Assembly: GCA_035651455.1 (NCBI GenBank)
Contig: DASRFR010000047.1
Span: 996,115-1,060,114, forward strand
Direction of reading: 5' to 3'
DNA: 64,000 nt
From: DASRFR01 sp035651455
GTDB taxonomy: Bacteria; Acidobacteriota; Terriglobia; Terriglobales; Acidobacteriaceae
Below are positions 1 through 9,283 of the stretch, in pieces (the stretch's first letter is position 1; each line of letters starts with the position of its first letter). Made by a program: the position numbers and the translations under genes. The notes beneath the pieces were generated by a model. That model made no database searches, was not told where the DNA came from, and saw only the letters and a program-made list of their open reading frames with translations.

Positions 1-41
1 AATACGGAATCATAGACGATATCATCTACAAGACGAGATAA
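1..41 (+). CDS. clpP: ClpP protease subunit, C-terminal tail only (partial)
   Basis: The first 41 bases read, in the frame ending at the TAA at 39-41, as YGIIDDIIYKTR. This fits the C-terminal end of ClpP, the serine peptidase ring that partners ClpX; members usually end in a Tyr-Gly-hydrophobic-hydrophobic-Asp stretch like this. The rest of the gene lies outside the window. The call rests on this short tail plus its position 114 bases upstream of clpX, the usual gene order. Confidence 0.72.
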   Translation, partial: YGIIDDIIYKTR

Positions 42-155
42 GAGGTATGATCGGCGTTCGCCGGTCAGGTGCTGAATTCTCGGCGATGGGCGGCTCAGTT
101 TTCCAGGCGCGAGGGTGCGGAAACACTGGGCTGGGAGAGAAAAGGAGTAAGCCGA

Positions 156-1439
156 GTGAAAAACAGATCGGGATCGGAAGAAATTCTGCGATGTTCGTTC
201 TGCCACAAGTCGCAGGACGCGGTAGCCAAGCTGATTTCATCTCCCAGCGACTATCCGCGGGCCTATATCTGCGATGAGTGCGTAGCGGTATGCAATTCGA
301 TCCTGGAAGATGACCGGACTGCGACTCCGCCTTCCACTTCGCCCAACCAGCTTCCCAAACCCCAAGAGGTAAAGACGTTTCTCGACGAGTATGTGATCGG
401 ACAGGAACAGACCAAGAAGAAGCTGGCGGTAGCGGTCTACAACCACTACAAGCGGATCTACATGAACCGTCAGCGGACCAGCGACGGCATTGAACTGACG
501 AAGTCGAACATCATGCTGATCGGTCCGACCGGCACGGGCAAGACTTTGCTGGCGCAAACCCTGGCGCGAATGCTGGATGTTCCCTTTGCCATCGTGGACG
601 CGACCACGCTTACCGAAGCCGGGTATGTTGGCGAGGACGTCGAGAACATCATTCTCAAGCTGCTGCAGGCCGCCGAGGGGGATGTGGGGCGCGCGCAGAC
701 GGGCATCATCTATATCGACGAGGTCGACAAGATTGGCCGCAAGGATGAAAACCCATCCATTACCCGGGACGTGTCGGGTGAGGGCGTGCAGCAGGCGCTG
801 CTGAAAATTCTGGAAGGCACCATTGCCAACGTTCCACCGCAGGGCGGGCGCAAGCACCCGCACCAGGAATTCACCCCGGTGGACACGACGAACATCCTCT
901 TCATCTGCGGCGGAGCTTTTGTAGGCCTGGATAAAATTGTAGGACGCAGAGTGGGCAAGAAATCTCTGGGCTTTCGTCCAGGCGAGGACGGCGATAAGGA
1001 AGACGCGACCGCGCCCACCAACAGCAAGAAAAATTTTGAGCTCCTCAGTGACATCCAACCCGAGGATCTGATCAAGTTTGGTCTGATTCCAGAGTTCGTG
1101 GGACGCTTGCCGGTCGTCGGCGTATTGCAGGATTTGGACGAGTCAGCGCTGATCGAAATTCTTACCCGTCCCAAGAACGCCATCATCAAGCAGTACCAGA
1201 GATTGTTCGAGTTCGAGAATGTCCGGCTGAAGTTCAGCGACGACGCTCTCCGCGCAGTCGCGCGCCAGGCCATGGCACGCAAGGTTGGCGCCCGGGGTCT
1301 TCGCATGATCTTGGAAGAACTAATGTTGGATCTGATGTACCACTTGCCTAGTCAAAAGCGCGTCAAAGAGTTTGAAGTCACGCGCGAGATGGTGGAAAAG
1401 CGGGACGTCTCGCTTGCCATGATGGAAAAAGCAGGCTAG
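156..1439 (+). CDS. clpX: ATP-dependent Clp protease ATP-binding subunit ClpX
   Basis: ClpX is the cytosolic AAA+ unfoldase that feeds tagged substrates to ClpP. The protein (about 427 aa, normal length) begins with the N-terminal zinc-binding domain: two CxxC pairs at about residues 13/16 and 39/42. The AAA+ core follows: Walker A GPTGTGKT, the pore loop GYVG, Walker B with IIYIDEVDK, the RKH loop (GGRKHPHQEF), the FGLIPEFVGR region and the sensor-2 GARGLR. I chose the GTG at 156 because an AAGGAG sits 8 bases upstream and the protein then starts just before the zinc domain; an ATG at 69 would add 29 unrelated residues. The gene lies between clpP and lon, all on the plus strand. Confidence 0.97.
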   Translation: MKNRSGSEEILRCSFCHKSQDAVAKLISSPSDYPRAYICDECVAVCNSILEDDRTATPPSTSPNQLPKPQEVKTFLDEYVIGQEQTKKKLAVAVYNHYKRIYMNRQRTSDGIELTKSNIMLIGPTGTGKTLLAQTLARMLDVPFAIVDATTLTEAGYVGEDVENIILKLLQAAEGDVGRAQTGIIYIDEVDKIGRKDENPSITRDVSGEGVQQALLKILEGTIANVPPQGGRKHPHQEFTPVDTTNILFICGGAFVGLDKIVGRRVGKKSLGFRPGEDGDKEDATAPTNSKKNFELLSDIQPEDLIKFGLIPEFVGRLPVVGVLQDLDESALIEILTRPKNAIIKQYQRLFEFENVRLKFSDDALRAVARQAMARKVGARGLRMILEELMLDLMYHLPSQKRVKEFEVTREMVEKRDVSLAMMEKAG

Positions 1440-1593
1440 TTACGAAGGAGTACGAATCCCAACCGCCTCGGGATTATAATCAGAGCAGCAGTAGCGGCCC
1501 TTTAGGGGTGCCCGTGGCCGAAACCCGGTTATTGACGGGATTGAAGCCGTGGCTGTGCAAAGGTTCCGCGAGGCCTGTCCATCTGGAGAATCA

Positions 1594-4005
1594 GTGAGCC
1601 AATCCAAGGAAAAATTCGAAACCAGGAAGTTGCCCATGATGCCCATCCGGGACGTGGTCATCTTCCCGTATATGATGACGCCGTTCGTGGTAGGCCGCGA
1701 ATCGAGCGTGCGCGCGCTGGAAGAGGCGCTCACCGCCGACAAAAAGATATTTCTCGCGACCCAGCACGACGCCTCGATCGACGAACCCAAGCCCAACGAA
1801 ATCTACCAGGTGGGCACGGTCGTCAACATCGTGCAGAGTCTGAAGCTCCCTGACGGCAACATCAAGGTCCTGGTCGAAGGTATCGAGCGCGGCAAGGTTC
1901 TCCAGATCAGCGACACCGATGGTTACATGCAGGTAACTGTCCGGGTGGCGCGGTACTCGGCCGAAGTGAATCCGCAAGTGGAAGCGGGCATGCAGAGGGT
2001 CACCTCCCTTTTTGAGCAGTACGTCAAGCTTTGCCAATCACTGAACTACGAAACCATGATTGCCGCGGTGCGCATGGAAGACCCGGCGCGCCTGACGGAC
2101 ACGATCGCGGCCAACCTGCAACTTTCAATCGAAGAGAAGCAGGAATTGCTGGAGATCTTCGATCCCGCGGAGCGATTGAGCCGTATCGGTGACGTGCTGG
2201 ATATTGAGATTGAAAAGCTCAACATGGATCGCACCATCCAGTCGCGCGTCAAGCGGCAAATGGAACGAGCGCAGAAAGAGTACTACCTCAACGAAAAGAT
2301 CAAGGCGATCCAGAAGGAACTCGGCCGCGGCGAGAAGAGCGAATTCGATGAACTGAAAAAGAAGATCGAAGCTGCCGGAATGCCCAAAGACGTCCGCGAC
2401 AAAGCCATGCAGGAATTGAAAAAGCTCGAGGCCATGCCGCCGATGTCGGCGGAGTCGACGGTCTCGCGCAACTACCTGGATTGGCTGCTGGCCGTGCCCT
2501 GGAAGAAGCGGTCCAAGGAAATCCGGAATATCAGCCGCGCGGAGAAAGTGCTCAACGAAGATCATTACGGACTGGAGAAAATCAAAGAGCGCATTCTGGA
2601 ATTCCTGGCTGTGCGTCAGTTAGTGAAGAATCCCAAGGGATCGATCCTGTGCTTCGTGGGGCCTCCTGGAGTGGGCAAGACTTCGCTGGGCATGTCGATT
2701 GCAAAGGCTACTGGACGCAAGTTCGTGCGCATGTCTTTGGGTGGAGTCCGAGACGAAGCCGAGATTCGTGGCCACCGGCGTACCTATATTGGGGCCTTGC
2801 CCGGCCAAATTATCCAGATGATGAAGAAGGCGGGTACCAAGAACCCGGTTTTCATGCTGGACGAAGTGGACAAGATGTCCATGGATTTCCGCGGCGATCC
2901 GTCAGCCGCTCTGCTCGAAGTGCTCGATCCCGAACAGAATTTCATGTTCGTCGATCACTACCTGGATGTTGAATACGATCTTTCACAGGTCTTTTTCATC
3001 GCGACCGCTAATGTGATGCACACCATTCCTCCCGCCCTGCAGGACCGCATGGAAGTGCTGCGCCTGCACGGGTATACCGAGCAGGAAAAGGTGGAAATTG
3101 CGAAGCAGTTCCTGGTCAAGAAGCAGATGATCGATGCCGGCCTGACGGACAAGAATTTGAAGTTCACGGAAGGCGCGATCACCAGCCTGATCCGCTCCTA
3201 TACGCGGGAAGCCGGAGTTCGCAACCTGGAGCGTGAGATCGGCAACGTATGCCGGAAAGTGGCGCGCAAGGTCGTCAAAGAAGGCGAGACCTATAAAGTC
3301 GAAGTCAACAGCAGCAACGTTGGCGAGTTCCTAGGCGTCATTAAGTTTCGCGACACGCTGGCCCACGAAAAGAGTGAAGTCGGGCTGGTTACTGGCCTGG
3401 CATGGACCGAGGTCGGTGGGTCGATCCTGAGCACGGAAGCCACCGTAGTAGACGGCAAGGGCAAGCTGATGCTGACTGGCAAGCTGGGCGACGTTATGCA
3501 GGAGTCGGCGCAAGCTGCCATGTCGTACATCCGTTCGCGAGCGCTGCGCCTGGGTTTGAACCGTGATTTCTATCGCAATCTCGACATCCACGTACACGTG
3601 CCCGAGGGCGCGATTCCCAAGGATGGGCCGTCGGCGGGCATTACGATCGCCACGGCCATCGCCAGCGCGTTGAGCAAAATTCCTGTGCGTCGCGATCTTG
3701 CCATGACCGGCGAAATAACCCTGCGCGGGAAGGTTCTACCCATTGGCGGCTTGAAGGAAAAATTGCTGGCCGCTCACCGTGCCGGACTTTTCGAAGCCAT
3801 CCTGCCTAAAGACAATGAAAAAGATCTCGCCGAGGTACCCGAGAACCTGCGCAGCGCCATGAAACTGCACTTCGTCGAAACCATGGACCAGGTTCTGTCT
3901 GTGGCGCTCGAAGCACCGTTGCCTGAGGTCACGGCGCCAGTCACAGAGCCGCTCCCGGCGATGACTCAGCCCCAGGCAGGTGAAAGCCCGGCAGCGCACC
4001 AGTAA
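1594..4005 (+). CDS. lon: Lon ATP-dependent protease
   Basis: Lon degrades damaged and regulatory proteins in the cytosol. The product (about 803 aa) has the N-terminal substrate-binding domain beginning KLPMMPIRDVVIFP, an AAA+ module with Walker A GPPGVGKT and Walker B VFMLDEVDK, and the C-terminal S16 peptidase with the catalytic serine in PKDGPSAGIT and the catalytic lysine downstream near LRGKVLPIGGLKEK. The GTG at 1594 is preferred: GGAG lies 5 bases upstream, whereas the earlier ATG at 1549 has no such site. The 154-base gap after clpX holds a TATAAT at 1475-1480 but no convincing -35 box, so a separate lon promoter is possible, not shown. The C-terminus has a short Pro/Ala-rich tail. 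Confidence 0.97.
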   Translation: MSQSKEKFETRKLPMMPIRDVVIFPYMMTPFVVGRESSVRALEEALTADKKIFLATQHDASIDEPKPNEIYQVGTVVNIVQSLKLPDGNIKVLVEGIERGKVLQISDTDGYMQVTVRVARYSAEVNPQVEAGMQRVTSLFEQYVKLCQSLNYETMIAAVRMEDPARLTDTIAANLQLSIEEKQELLEIFDPAERLSRIGDVLDIEIEKLNMDRTIQSRVKRQMERAQKEYYLNEKIKAIQKELGRGEKSEFDELKKKIEAAGMPKDVRDKAMQELKKLEAMPPMSAESTVSRNYLDWLLAVPWKKRSKEIRNISRAEKVLNEDHYGLEKIKERILEFLAVRQLVKNPKGSILCFVGPPGVGKTSLGMSIAKATGRKFVRMSLGGVRDEAEIRGHRRTYIGALPGQIIQMMKKAGTKNPVFMLDEVDKMSMDFRGDPSAALLEVLDPEQNFMFVDHYLDVEYDLSQVFFIATANVMHTIPPALQDRMEVLRLHGYTEQEKVEIAKQFLVKKQMIDAGLTDKNLKFTEGAITSLIRSYTREAGVRNLEREIGNVCRKVARKVVKEGETYKVEVNSSNVGEFLGVIKFRDTLAHEKSEVGLVTGLAWTEVGGSILSTEATVVDGKGKLMLTGKLGDVMQESAQAAMSYIRSRALRLGLNRDFYRNLDIHVHVPEGAIPKDGPSAGITIATAIASALSKIPVRRDLAMTGEITLRGKVLPIGGLKEKLLAAHRAGLFEAILPKDNEKDLAEVPENLRSAMKLHFVETMDQVLSVALEAPLPEVTAPVTEPLPAMTQPQAGESPAAHQ

Positions 4006-4041
4006 GCGGCAGTCAGCCAAGCTCAGAATCTCAGGGCATCC

Positions 4042-4067
4042 GCTTTCAACCAGGTTCGGTTGAGAGC
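4042..4067 (+). other. Inverted repeat downstream of lon
   Basis: Ten-base arms (GCTTTCAACC and GGTTGAGAGC, one G-U wobble) with a 6-base loop lie 37 bases after the lon stop. It could stabilise or attenuate the lon transcript. No T-run follows, so it is not a standard intrinsic terminator. Confidence 0.35.
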
Positions 4068-4257
4068 TGAAACTGCGAGCTTCGTCTATCTCGTCAAACT
4101 GTCTTCCAGAGTCGGTCCATTCAGTCCTCATCGTTTCAGTTTTCCTCTTTGTGGCCGGATCGCTGCGGCCTGTCCTGCCGGGATGACAGGTCTTGGCCAT
4201 AGTCTTAGAATCGAGTGGGTGGCCAGCGTGGAACCGGACTCCCCATCCAGTGGTCGA

Positions 4258-4464
4258 ATGAGCATCTTCAAGGGAACGGCGGGATTAATTGTCGCGGTTG
4301 CCGTCGTGGCCCTCCTTTTGATTGCTTTTCCGGCTTACCGCCTTTTCTTTTTTGTAAGCGTCGGAATCGGCGTGATTGTCGCAGCCATTCTCTTTCTATG
4401 GCACAAGTACCGCCCGCTGAAAGACAAGGATATTGAGAACAAGCGTCCGCTGGGCTTGAGCTGA
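4258..4464 (+). CDS. Small two-span membrane protein of unknown function
   Basis: The 68-aa product starts MSIFKGTAGLIVAV, has two closely spaced hydrophobic segments (about residues 7-27 and 29-48) and ends in a charged cytosolic-type tail (KYRPLKDKDIENKRPLG). I do not recognise a family. The open frame extends further upstream (to 4060), but that part is compositionally unlike protein and has no membrane segment, so the internal ATG is preferred, although no strong ribosome binding site is visible. It sits between lon and engB on the same strand, 76 bases before engB. Confidence 0.55.
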   Translation: MSIFKGTAGLIVAVAVVALLLIAFPAYRLFFFVSVGIGVIVAAILFLWHKYRPLKDKDIENKRPLGLS

Positions 4465-4540
4465 ACGCTTTCGATTCTCCGGGCCTGCAGCCAGCGTCTC
4501 GACGATATAAACTGGGAGTGAAGCGCTTCCAGCTTTCCAG

Positions 4541-5182
4541 ATGCGAGTACTCACCCGATTCCTGATGTCCGCGATGGATGCTCAGCAATTCCCTGCTCCG
4601 CAACTGCCGGAAGTGGCTTTCCTGGGACGCTCCAACGTAGGCAAATCCAGTGTCATCAACGCGCTGGTTGGAAAAAAATTGGCAAAAACCAGTTCCACGC
4701 CGGGCCGCACCCGTGCCATCAACTTCTTCGAGGTTCGCATTGCCGGACACCCCAGGCCTGACCTGATCTTTACCGACCTCCCAGGCTATGGTTATGCCAA
4801 GATCTCTCGCGAGATTTCGCAGGAATGGCCTAAGTTCATCGAGCCTTATTTGAAGGAACGGCCATGCTTGAATTTATGCCTTCCGCTCATCGACGTGAAT
4901 GTCCCTCCACAAGCGAGCGACCGGCAGTTACTTGATTTCCTGGTCGCAGTAGGACGTCCGTTCCTGATCGTGGCCACAAAGAGCGACCGCTTGTCAGGCA
5001 GCCAGTTGCAAAAGACGATGCAGACGCTTTCGCAGGAATACCCGGCATCGCACATCCTGCCTTTTTCCGCCAAAACCGGGGCTGGACGCGATGAGTTGTG
5101 GAGCGCAATCAGAAAGAGCGTCGTCGGCAGCGAAGGCCTGGCCGGCACTTCACAAGAACGCGTACCGAGTTCGGAACCATAA
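4541..5182 (+). CDS. engB: Ribosome biogenesis GTP-binding protein EngB/YsxC/YihA
   Basis: This is a TRAFAC-class GTPase involved in assembly of the large ribosomal subunit. The 213-aa protein shows the full G-motif series: G1 GRSNVGKSS, the G2 region TPGRTRAINFF, G3 DLPGYG, G4 TKSD and G5 FSAKTG. The length is normal. The ATG at 4541 is the only start between the upstream in-frame stop and G1 apart from two ATGs shortly after it; a GGGAG lies 22 bases upstream, too far to be decisive. The last residues (after SVVGSEG) are not conserved-looking. The gene converges on the minus-strand gene ending at 5237. Confidence 0.94.
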   Translation: MRVLTRFLMSAMDAQQFPAPQLPEVAFLGRSNVGKSSVINALVGKKLAKTSSTPGRTRAINFFEVRIAGHPRPDLIFTDLPGYGYAKISREISQEWPKFIEPYLKERPCLNLCLPLIDVNVPPQASDRQLLDFLVAVGRPFLIVATKSDRLSGSQLQKTMQTLSQEYPASHILPFSAKTGAGRDELWSAIRKSVVGSEGLAGTSQERVPSSEP

Positions 5183-5236
5183 AGCAGCGGACACGCGATA
5201 GCGTCGAGGCTCACGGGTTCCGAAGGAGAACGAGGG

Positions 5237-7417
5237 CTACTCGTGCTGTCCGGAGCTTTCCAGTGATGGGACTGTTCCCCTCACCACATTGACAGATGCC
5301 GCTGGCAAGGAGTATTCGGCATGCTCGCCACCAGACACTTGCAAGCTTACTGGCGGAGCATCTGGATCCGCGTAACCTTCTTTCCTTGCGGGATGCCATT
5401 GATACTGCGCTTTGCCAAAGGTCAGCAGGGTTACAGGACCACTGAAGAACTTATCTCCAGCACCGTCATGAAACACGAGATGGACGGCGTGAGCATTCGC
5501 TGCATCCTTGTTGATCAACATGACCGACCATTGCCCGTCCGGGCGCAACAAGGCATATGCCGTCACCAATACATGCCCTTCGTCATCTTTGACATCACCG
5601 ACCGCGGCGAACATGAGATGCGGGGCATCTTTCGGCTGCGCCCACTCCTGCGTGAGCAGCTGTGCGGCATAGAACTGCGAGGTGCGCGAACGGATCTCGT
5701 AATTGTTGTCGACCATAAACATGTGGTAAGTTCCCCAGCTATTCGGGCATGCCGGATGGGCCGGTGAATACGGCAGCGCATGATAGTAGTGAGTCGATGT
5801 GCCGCCCGCAGCCAGAAATCCCCCGAACGAATCGGCCAGCCATAGAGCACCGAAAATATCCACCGCAGCTTCCCCGCCGTGCGCGTTGGTCTCAGTGTCG
5901 AGCATCGGAACGCCTGCGGGAAGCCCGTCGTCGCGCCATACCTGGATGATGTGCTCGATCAACTGCGGCTCCTGATATAAGTTCTCCCAAGGCGTTTCAC
6001 ACCCGTCGTAGGGATAGTGCTCGAACGACATGAAGGCCAAATCATCCAAACGGCCGTGTGCTTTCAGGTAATCGAGGAAGCGTCCGAACCATGAACTTCT
6101 TCCCTGCGCGTCAGGCCAGACCTTGATATCTTCGGTCACGCCCTGGAAGACCGGACCTCCAAGTTTGAATTTCCTATCCACGCGGTGCAGAGCCGTTGCC
6201 CATTGCAAGTAGAGGGTGCCATAGTCTTCGGGAGTCATGTACTGACCGTCGGGCTCTTCTCCCATTTCCACGTACTCGATGGCATAGCCACGCCGTTTCA
6301 AATAACTCATCTGGGCTGCCGCGTCCTCGGGTGTCGCGTAAAGCATCGCTACGGGTACGATCGCTGGCAGTCCGCGCGTGATGCCGCTGGTGAAGAACAG
6401 GTCGAGTCCGGGCTGATCGCCCGATTCCATGCGGTCCGGAGCAAGGTAGAGATCGGCCGGCTCATGCCATGGATCGACCGACGAGCAGTAAGTTAGCGAC
6501 TGCTTTTGATCAGGAGAGTGCTGCAGCACATCGTGAAAATTATTTCGATTATCGAGGGTCCCCACATAAACTTCGCGGATCGCATAGCCGACGCAGTTTC
6601 GCAGGTCACCGCTGCCATGCGTGTCACAAGTCTTGGAGGATTCGGTCATCAGCACACGCACGAATTTAGTGGTGACGGCGGCGGTATCCAGCCGCAAGGT
6701 TGCGTCACCTGCTTTCCCGTTGCCTATGGATCCCGATGCGAACGTCTTCCATATCCCCTTGTTCTGCTCGTCCATCGCATCGCCATCACCGTCCCAATAC
6801 TGCACCTGGTATGCATGCGCATAGGGCTCCCCCCACATAATGCGGATGGCATTGACCTGCTGCTTTTGCCCGAGATCAACGACAATCCATTGCGCATGCA
6901 GGGAATCCTCTTCTCCCGTGAAGGCTTTGGCGAGATAAGGATTGCTTTTCCAATAGGTGTTCACATTTCCGTCATCGAGCCGGGAAAATCCGTCGAATTC
7001 CGTTCCACCGTTTCTCGTGAACCCACGATGGGGAAGCGAATATCCATACGAATGGCGAATCGATTCTTTAGTGGGGGTGGAGTCTCCAACAAAATATCCC
7101 TTGCCGGCGGGATCGCTCCACTTCCCTTTCGGATTCCAATGCCAGGCTTGCACAAACAAATCGGTGTTCTGCCGATAGCTGATCACGCCCCATCCTGCTG
7201 CAAGAATCTGTTTCACCTGGTCAGGACGAAAGAATGTGTCGGTGGCGTTGCTGGGCACGCGATCCACGGTCGAGCCAAGCGCATAAAAAGGGCTGAACTT
7301 GTTGACCACATGATTGAGATCGGCATCGACCCTGACCGTCTGGGCAAGCAGGGCCGGACCTAGAGCAATCAAGAGCAGGAAAAATACGGGGAGCAATTTA
7401 GTGCTGAGAGGATTCAT
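5237..7417 (-). CDS. Secreted glycosidase-like (TIM-barrel) protein with internal F5/8 type C domain
   Basis: The 726-aa product starts with a signal peptide (MNPLSTKLLPVFFLLLIALG...LLAQ). A first segment carrying GWGVISYRQNTDLF is followed by a discoidin/CBM32-like region with DGNVNTYWKSNPY and QWIVVDLG, then a barrel-like part. Two acidic motifs resemble clan GH-A acid/base and nucleophile glutamates: VEMGEEPDG and MLDTETN. The specific GH family is not recognised. It is the last gene of the operon MFS importer-KDG kinase-KDPG aldolase, 74 bases after the aldolase, which suggests it releases sugars for that pathway. A paralogue lies at 24760-26973. The start was chosen for the signal peptide; no strong ribosome binding site is visible and the frame remains open upstream. 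Confidence 0.7.
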   Translation of the reverse strand: MNPLSTKLLPVFFLLLIALGPALLAQTVRVDADLNHVVNKFSPFYALGSTVDRVPSNATDTFFRPDQVKQILAAGWGVISYRQNTDLFVQAWHWNPKGKWSDPAGKGYFVGDSTPTKESIRHSYGYSLPHRGFTRNGGTEFDGFSRLDDGNVNTYWKSNPYLAKAFTGEEDSLHAQWIVVDLGQKQQVNAIRIMWGEPYAHAYQVQYWDGDGDAMDEQNKGIWKTFASGSIGNGKAGDATLRLDTAAVTTKFVRVLMTESSKTCDTHGSGDLRNCVGYAIREVYVGTLDNRNNFHDVLQHSPDQKQSLTYCSSVDPWHEPADLYLAPDRMESGDQPGLDLFFTSGITRGLPAIVPVAMLYATPEDAAAQMSYLKRRGYAIEYVEMGEEPDGQYMTPEDYGTLYLQWATALHRVDRKFKLGGPVFQGVTEDIKVWPDAQGRSSWFGRFLDYLKAHGRLDDLAFMSFEHYPYDGCETPWENLYQEPQLIEHIIQVWRDDGLPAGVPMLDTETNAHGGEAAVDIFGALWLADSFGGFLAAGGTSTHYYHALPYSPAHPACPNSWGTYHMFMVDNNYEIRSRTSQFYAAQLLTQEWAQPKDAPHLMFAAVGDVKDDEGHVLVTAYALLRPDGQWSVMLINKDAANAHAVHLVFHDGAGDKFFSGPVTLLTFGKAQYQWHPARKEGYADPDAPPVSLQVSGGEHAEYSLPAASVNVVRGTVPSLESSGQHE

Positions 7418-7491
7418 GCAATACGAAGGCACCGCCCTGTAAAAGATAATGCGCGCCATGGAGGGACATTCTGTGGGTTTGCCGAGTGGCA

Positions 7492-8157
7492 TCAACTGCT
7501 GGCCTTTGTACCCGCTCGCGCGGCCTGCACCGCCTCCACAAGTTTCCGTGCCGCAGCCGTGATCTTGCGCGCATCCCCATTGCGCAGCGCCTGCGGGTCG
7601 ACCAGATCAGCACCGGCTCCAAGGGCGAAAGCTCCAGCCGCAATGTAGTCGCCGGCATTGGCGGCGTTCACGCCTCCTGTAGGAATCAGCGCAAGCTCGG
7701 GAAATGGGGCTTTCAAAGAGCGAATGTATTTGGGACCGCCCACGTTGCCACAAGGAAAAATTTTGATGAGTTTTGCTCCCTTCAAGGCCGCTTCCATTAC
7801 TTCGGTGGGCGTGAGGGCGCCGGGAATCATCAGCTTGTCACAGGCTTTTGCAGTGCACAGTGCCGGCAAGGAAAGTCCGGGACTGACCAGAAACTCGGCT
7901 CCCGCGTCAAGGCACGACTTGGCTTGCTCGGCAGTGAGCACGGTGCCCGCACCGGTCAGCAACTCGTTCCCGTAACGCCGGACAATTCCTTCGATCAGCT
8001 TTGGAGCATCCGGCACCGTCATCGTAATTTCAACAATGCGGATGCCGCCATCGCAGATGGCGTCAACCGCACGGCTAGCCTCATCGACAGTCGCCGCGCG
8101 CACCACCGGGATAATGGCGATGTCGCCGATTTTCCGGATTACCTCGTCAGTTGTCAT
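7492..8157 (-). CDS. eda: 2-dehydro-3-deoxy-phosphogluconate (KDPG) aldolase
   Basis: A class I aldolase that splits KDPG to pyruvate and glyceraldehyde 3-phosphate in the cytosol. The 221-aa protein has the family signatures: the catalytic Glu in IVEITMTVP, GAGTVLTAEQA, FLVSPG, the Schiff-base lysine in KLIKIFPCGNVGGPKY and the phosphate-binding IPTGGVN. The length is typical and no signal peptide is present. It lies 21 bases downstream of the KDG kinase on the same strand, so the two successive steps are encoded together. A KDPGal aldolase with the same fold cannot be excluded. Confidence 0.93.
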   Translation of the reverse strand: MTTDEVIRKIGDIAIIPVVRAATVDEASRAVDAICDGGIRIVEITMTVPDAPKLIEGIVRRYGNELLTGAGTVLTAEQAKSCLDAGAEFLVSPGLSLPALCTAKACDKLMIPGALTPTEVMEAALKGAKLIKIFPCGNVGGPKYIRSLKAPFPELALIPTGGVNAANAGDYIAAGAFALGAGADLVDPQALRNGDARKITAAARKLVEAVQAARAGTKASS

Positions 8158-8178
8158 CCGCTGTTCGCTAACAAATCT

Positions 8179-9279
8179 TCATCGGGCGATTCTCGCCGTG
8201 CGCGCCTTCATGACCTGGAGCACGTCGTCGAGGGTAGCCATCGTAGTATCGCCGGGTGTGGTCATGGCCAGAGCCCCATGAGCCGCTCCACATTCGACGG
8301 ACCACTGAGGCTCTTTGCCGGCTAAGAATCCGTAAATTAGTCCGGAGGCAACGGAATCACCGCCTCCAACGCGGTCATAAATTTCCAGGCGTTCGCGCCA
8401 CGGGGCTTCGTAGAAATGCCCGTCGCAGTAGCAAATGGCTCCCCAATCATTGACGGTCGCCGAACGCGCATGGCGCAGCGTAGTCGCGATCACAGACAAG
8501 TTGGGAAACTCCTCAAGGACTCTGCTGATCATGGCCTTGAAACTTTGGGGATTCAACTGCGAGTGACTTTCGTCCACGCCAGCCACTGGGAAACCCAAGG
8601 CGGCAGTAAAGTCCTCCTCGTTCCCGAACATCACATCTACAAGTGGGGCAAGTTCCCGGTTCACGGCCTGCGCCTTGCTCTTTCCGCCATTTGACTTCCA
8701 CAAGGAAGGCCTGTAATTCAAGTCGTAGGAGACCACCGCTCCCGCGTCTCGCGCCGCTTCCATAGCCTCTTTGGCGACCAGGGGCGTGCTCTCCGAGAGC
8801 CCGCAAAAAATGCCGCCGGTGTGGAACCAGCGTGTGCCCTCTTTTCGGAAAATCTGTTGCCAATCGACATCGCCTGGCTTGAGTTGCGAAATCGCGGTGT
8901 GCCCGCGATCCGAGCATCCCAGGGGCGCTCGCAGGCCGAACCCGCGCTCGGTGAAGTTCAACCCATTGCGCACCGTGCGGCCCACTCCGTCAAACTGCAC
9001 CCAGCGCACATGCTGCTGGCTGACCCCACCCTGGAACATCAGATCCTCGATGAGGCGCCCGACCGGATTGTCGGCCAGGACAGTAACAATTGCGGTCCTC
9101 ATGCCAAAGCAGCGCCTCAAGCCGCGCGCCACGTTGTACTCTCCTCCTCCTTCCCACGCGCGAAATTGGCGAGTGGTCGCGATCCGCTGATCCGCAGGAT
9201 CGAGCCGCAGCATAACCTCGCCCAGGCTTACCAGGTCCCACTGACATTCCGCTGCGGGTTTCACGTTCAGCTTTGCCAT
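8179..9279 (-). CDS. kdgK: 2-keto-3-deoxygluconate kinase (PfkB family)
   Basis: A ribokinase-fold sugar kinase, most likely phosphorylating 2-keto-3-deoxygluconate to KDPG. The 366-aa product starts MAKLNVKP, has DLVSLGEVMLRLDP near the N-terminus, the substrate-binding GGGEYNVARGL and the PfkB C-terminal signature with the catalytic base in DRVGGGDSVASGLIYG. The start at 9279 is favoured because it lies directly after the stop of the upstream transporter gene (stop at 9284-9286) with GGAAG upstream; the longer open frame would overlap that gene by 98 bases. Direct linkage to eda gives the substrate assignment, which is inference. Confidence 0.88.
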   Translation of the reverse strand: MAKLNVKPAAECQWDLVSLGEVMLRLDPADQRIATTRQFRAWEGGGEYNVARGLRRCFGMRTAIVTVLADNPVGRLIEDLMFQGGVSQQHVRWVQFDGVGRTVRNGLNFTERGFGLRAPLGCSDRGHTAISQLKPGDVDWQQIFRKEGTRWFHTGGIFCGLSESTPLVAKEAMEAARDAGAVVSYDLNYRPSLWKSNGGKSKAQAVNRELAPLVDVMFGNEEDFTAALGFPVAGVDESHSQLNPQSFKAMISRVLEEFPNLSVIATTLRHARSATVNDWGAICYCDGHFYEAPWRERLEIYDRVGGGDSVASGLIYGFLAGKEPQWSVECGAAHGALAMTTPGDTTMATLDDVLQVMKARTARIAR

Positions 9280-9283
9280 GCTT

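Noticed and set aside
237..1058. 273-codon open frame antisense to clpX
   Set aside because: It is the mirror of a highly conserved gene in a GC-rich genome; Arg/Val/Leu-biased composition and no motif.
6506..8325. Long plus-strand open frames (6506-7363, 7486-8325) opposite the glycosidase-like and KDPG aldolase genes
   Set aside because: Antisense shadows without recognisable domains.
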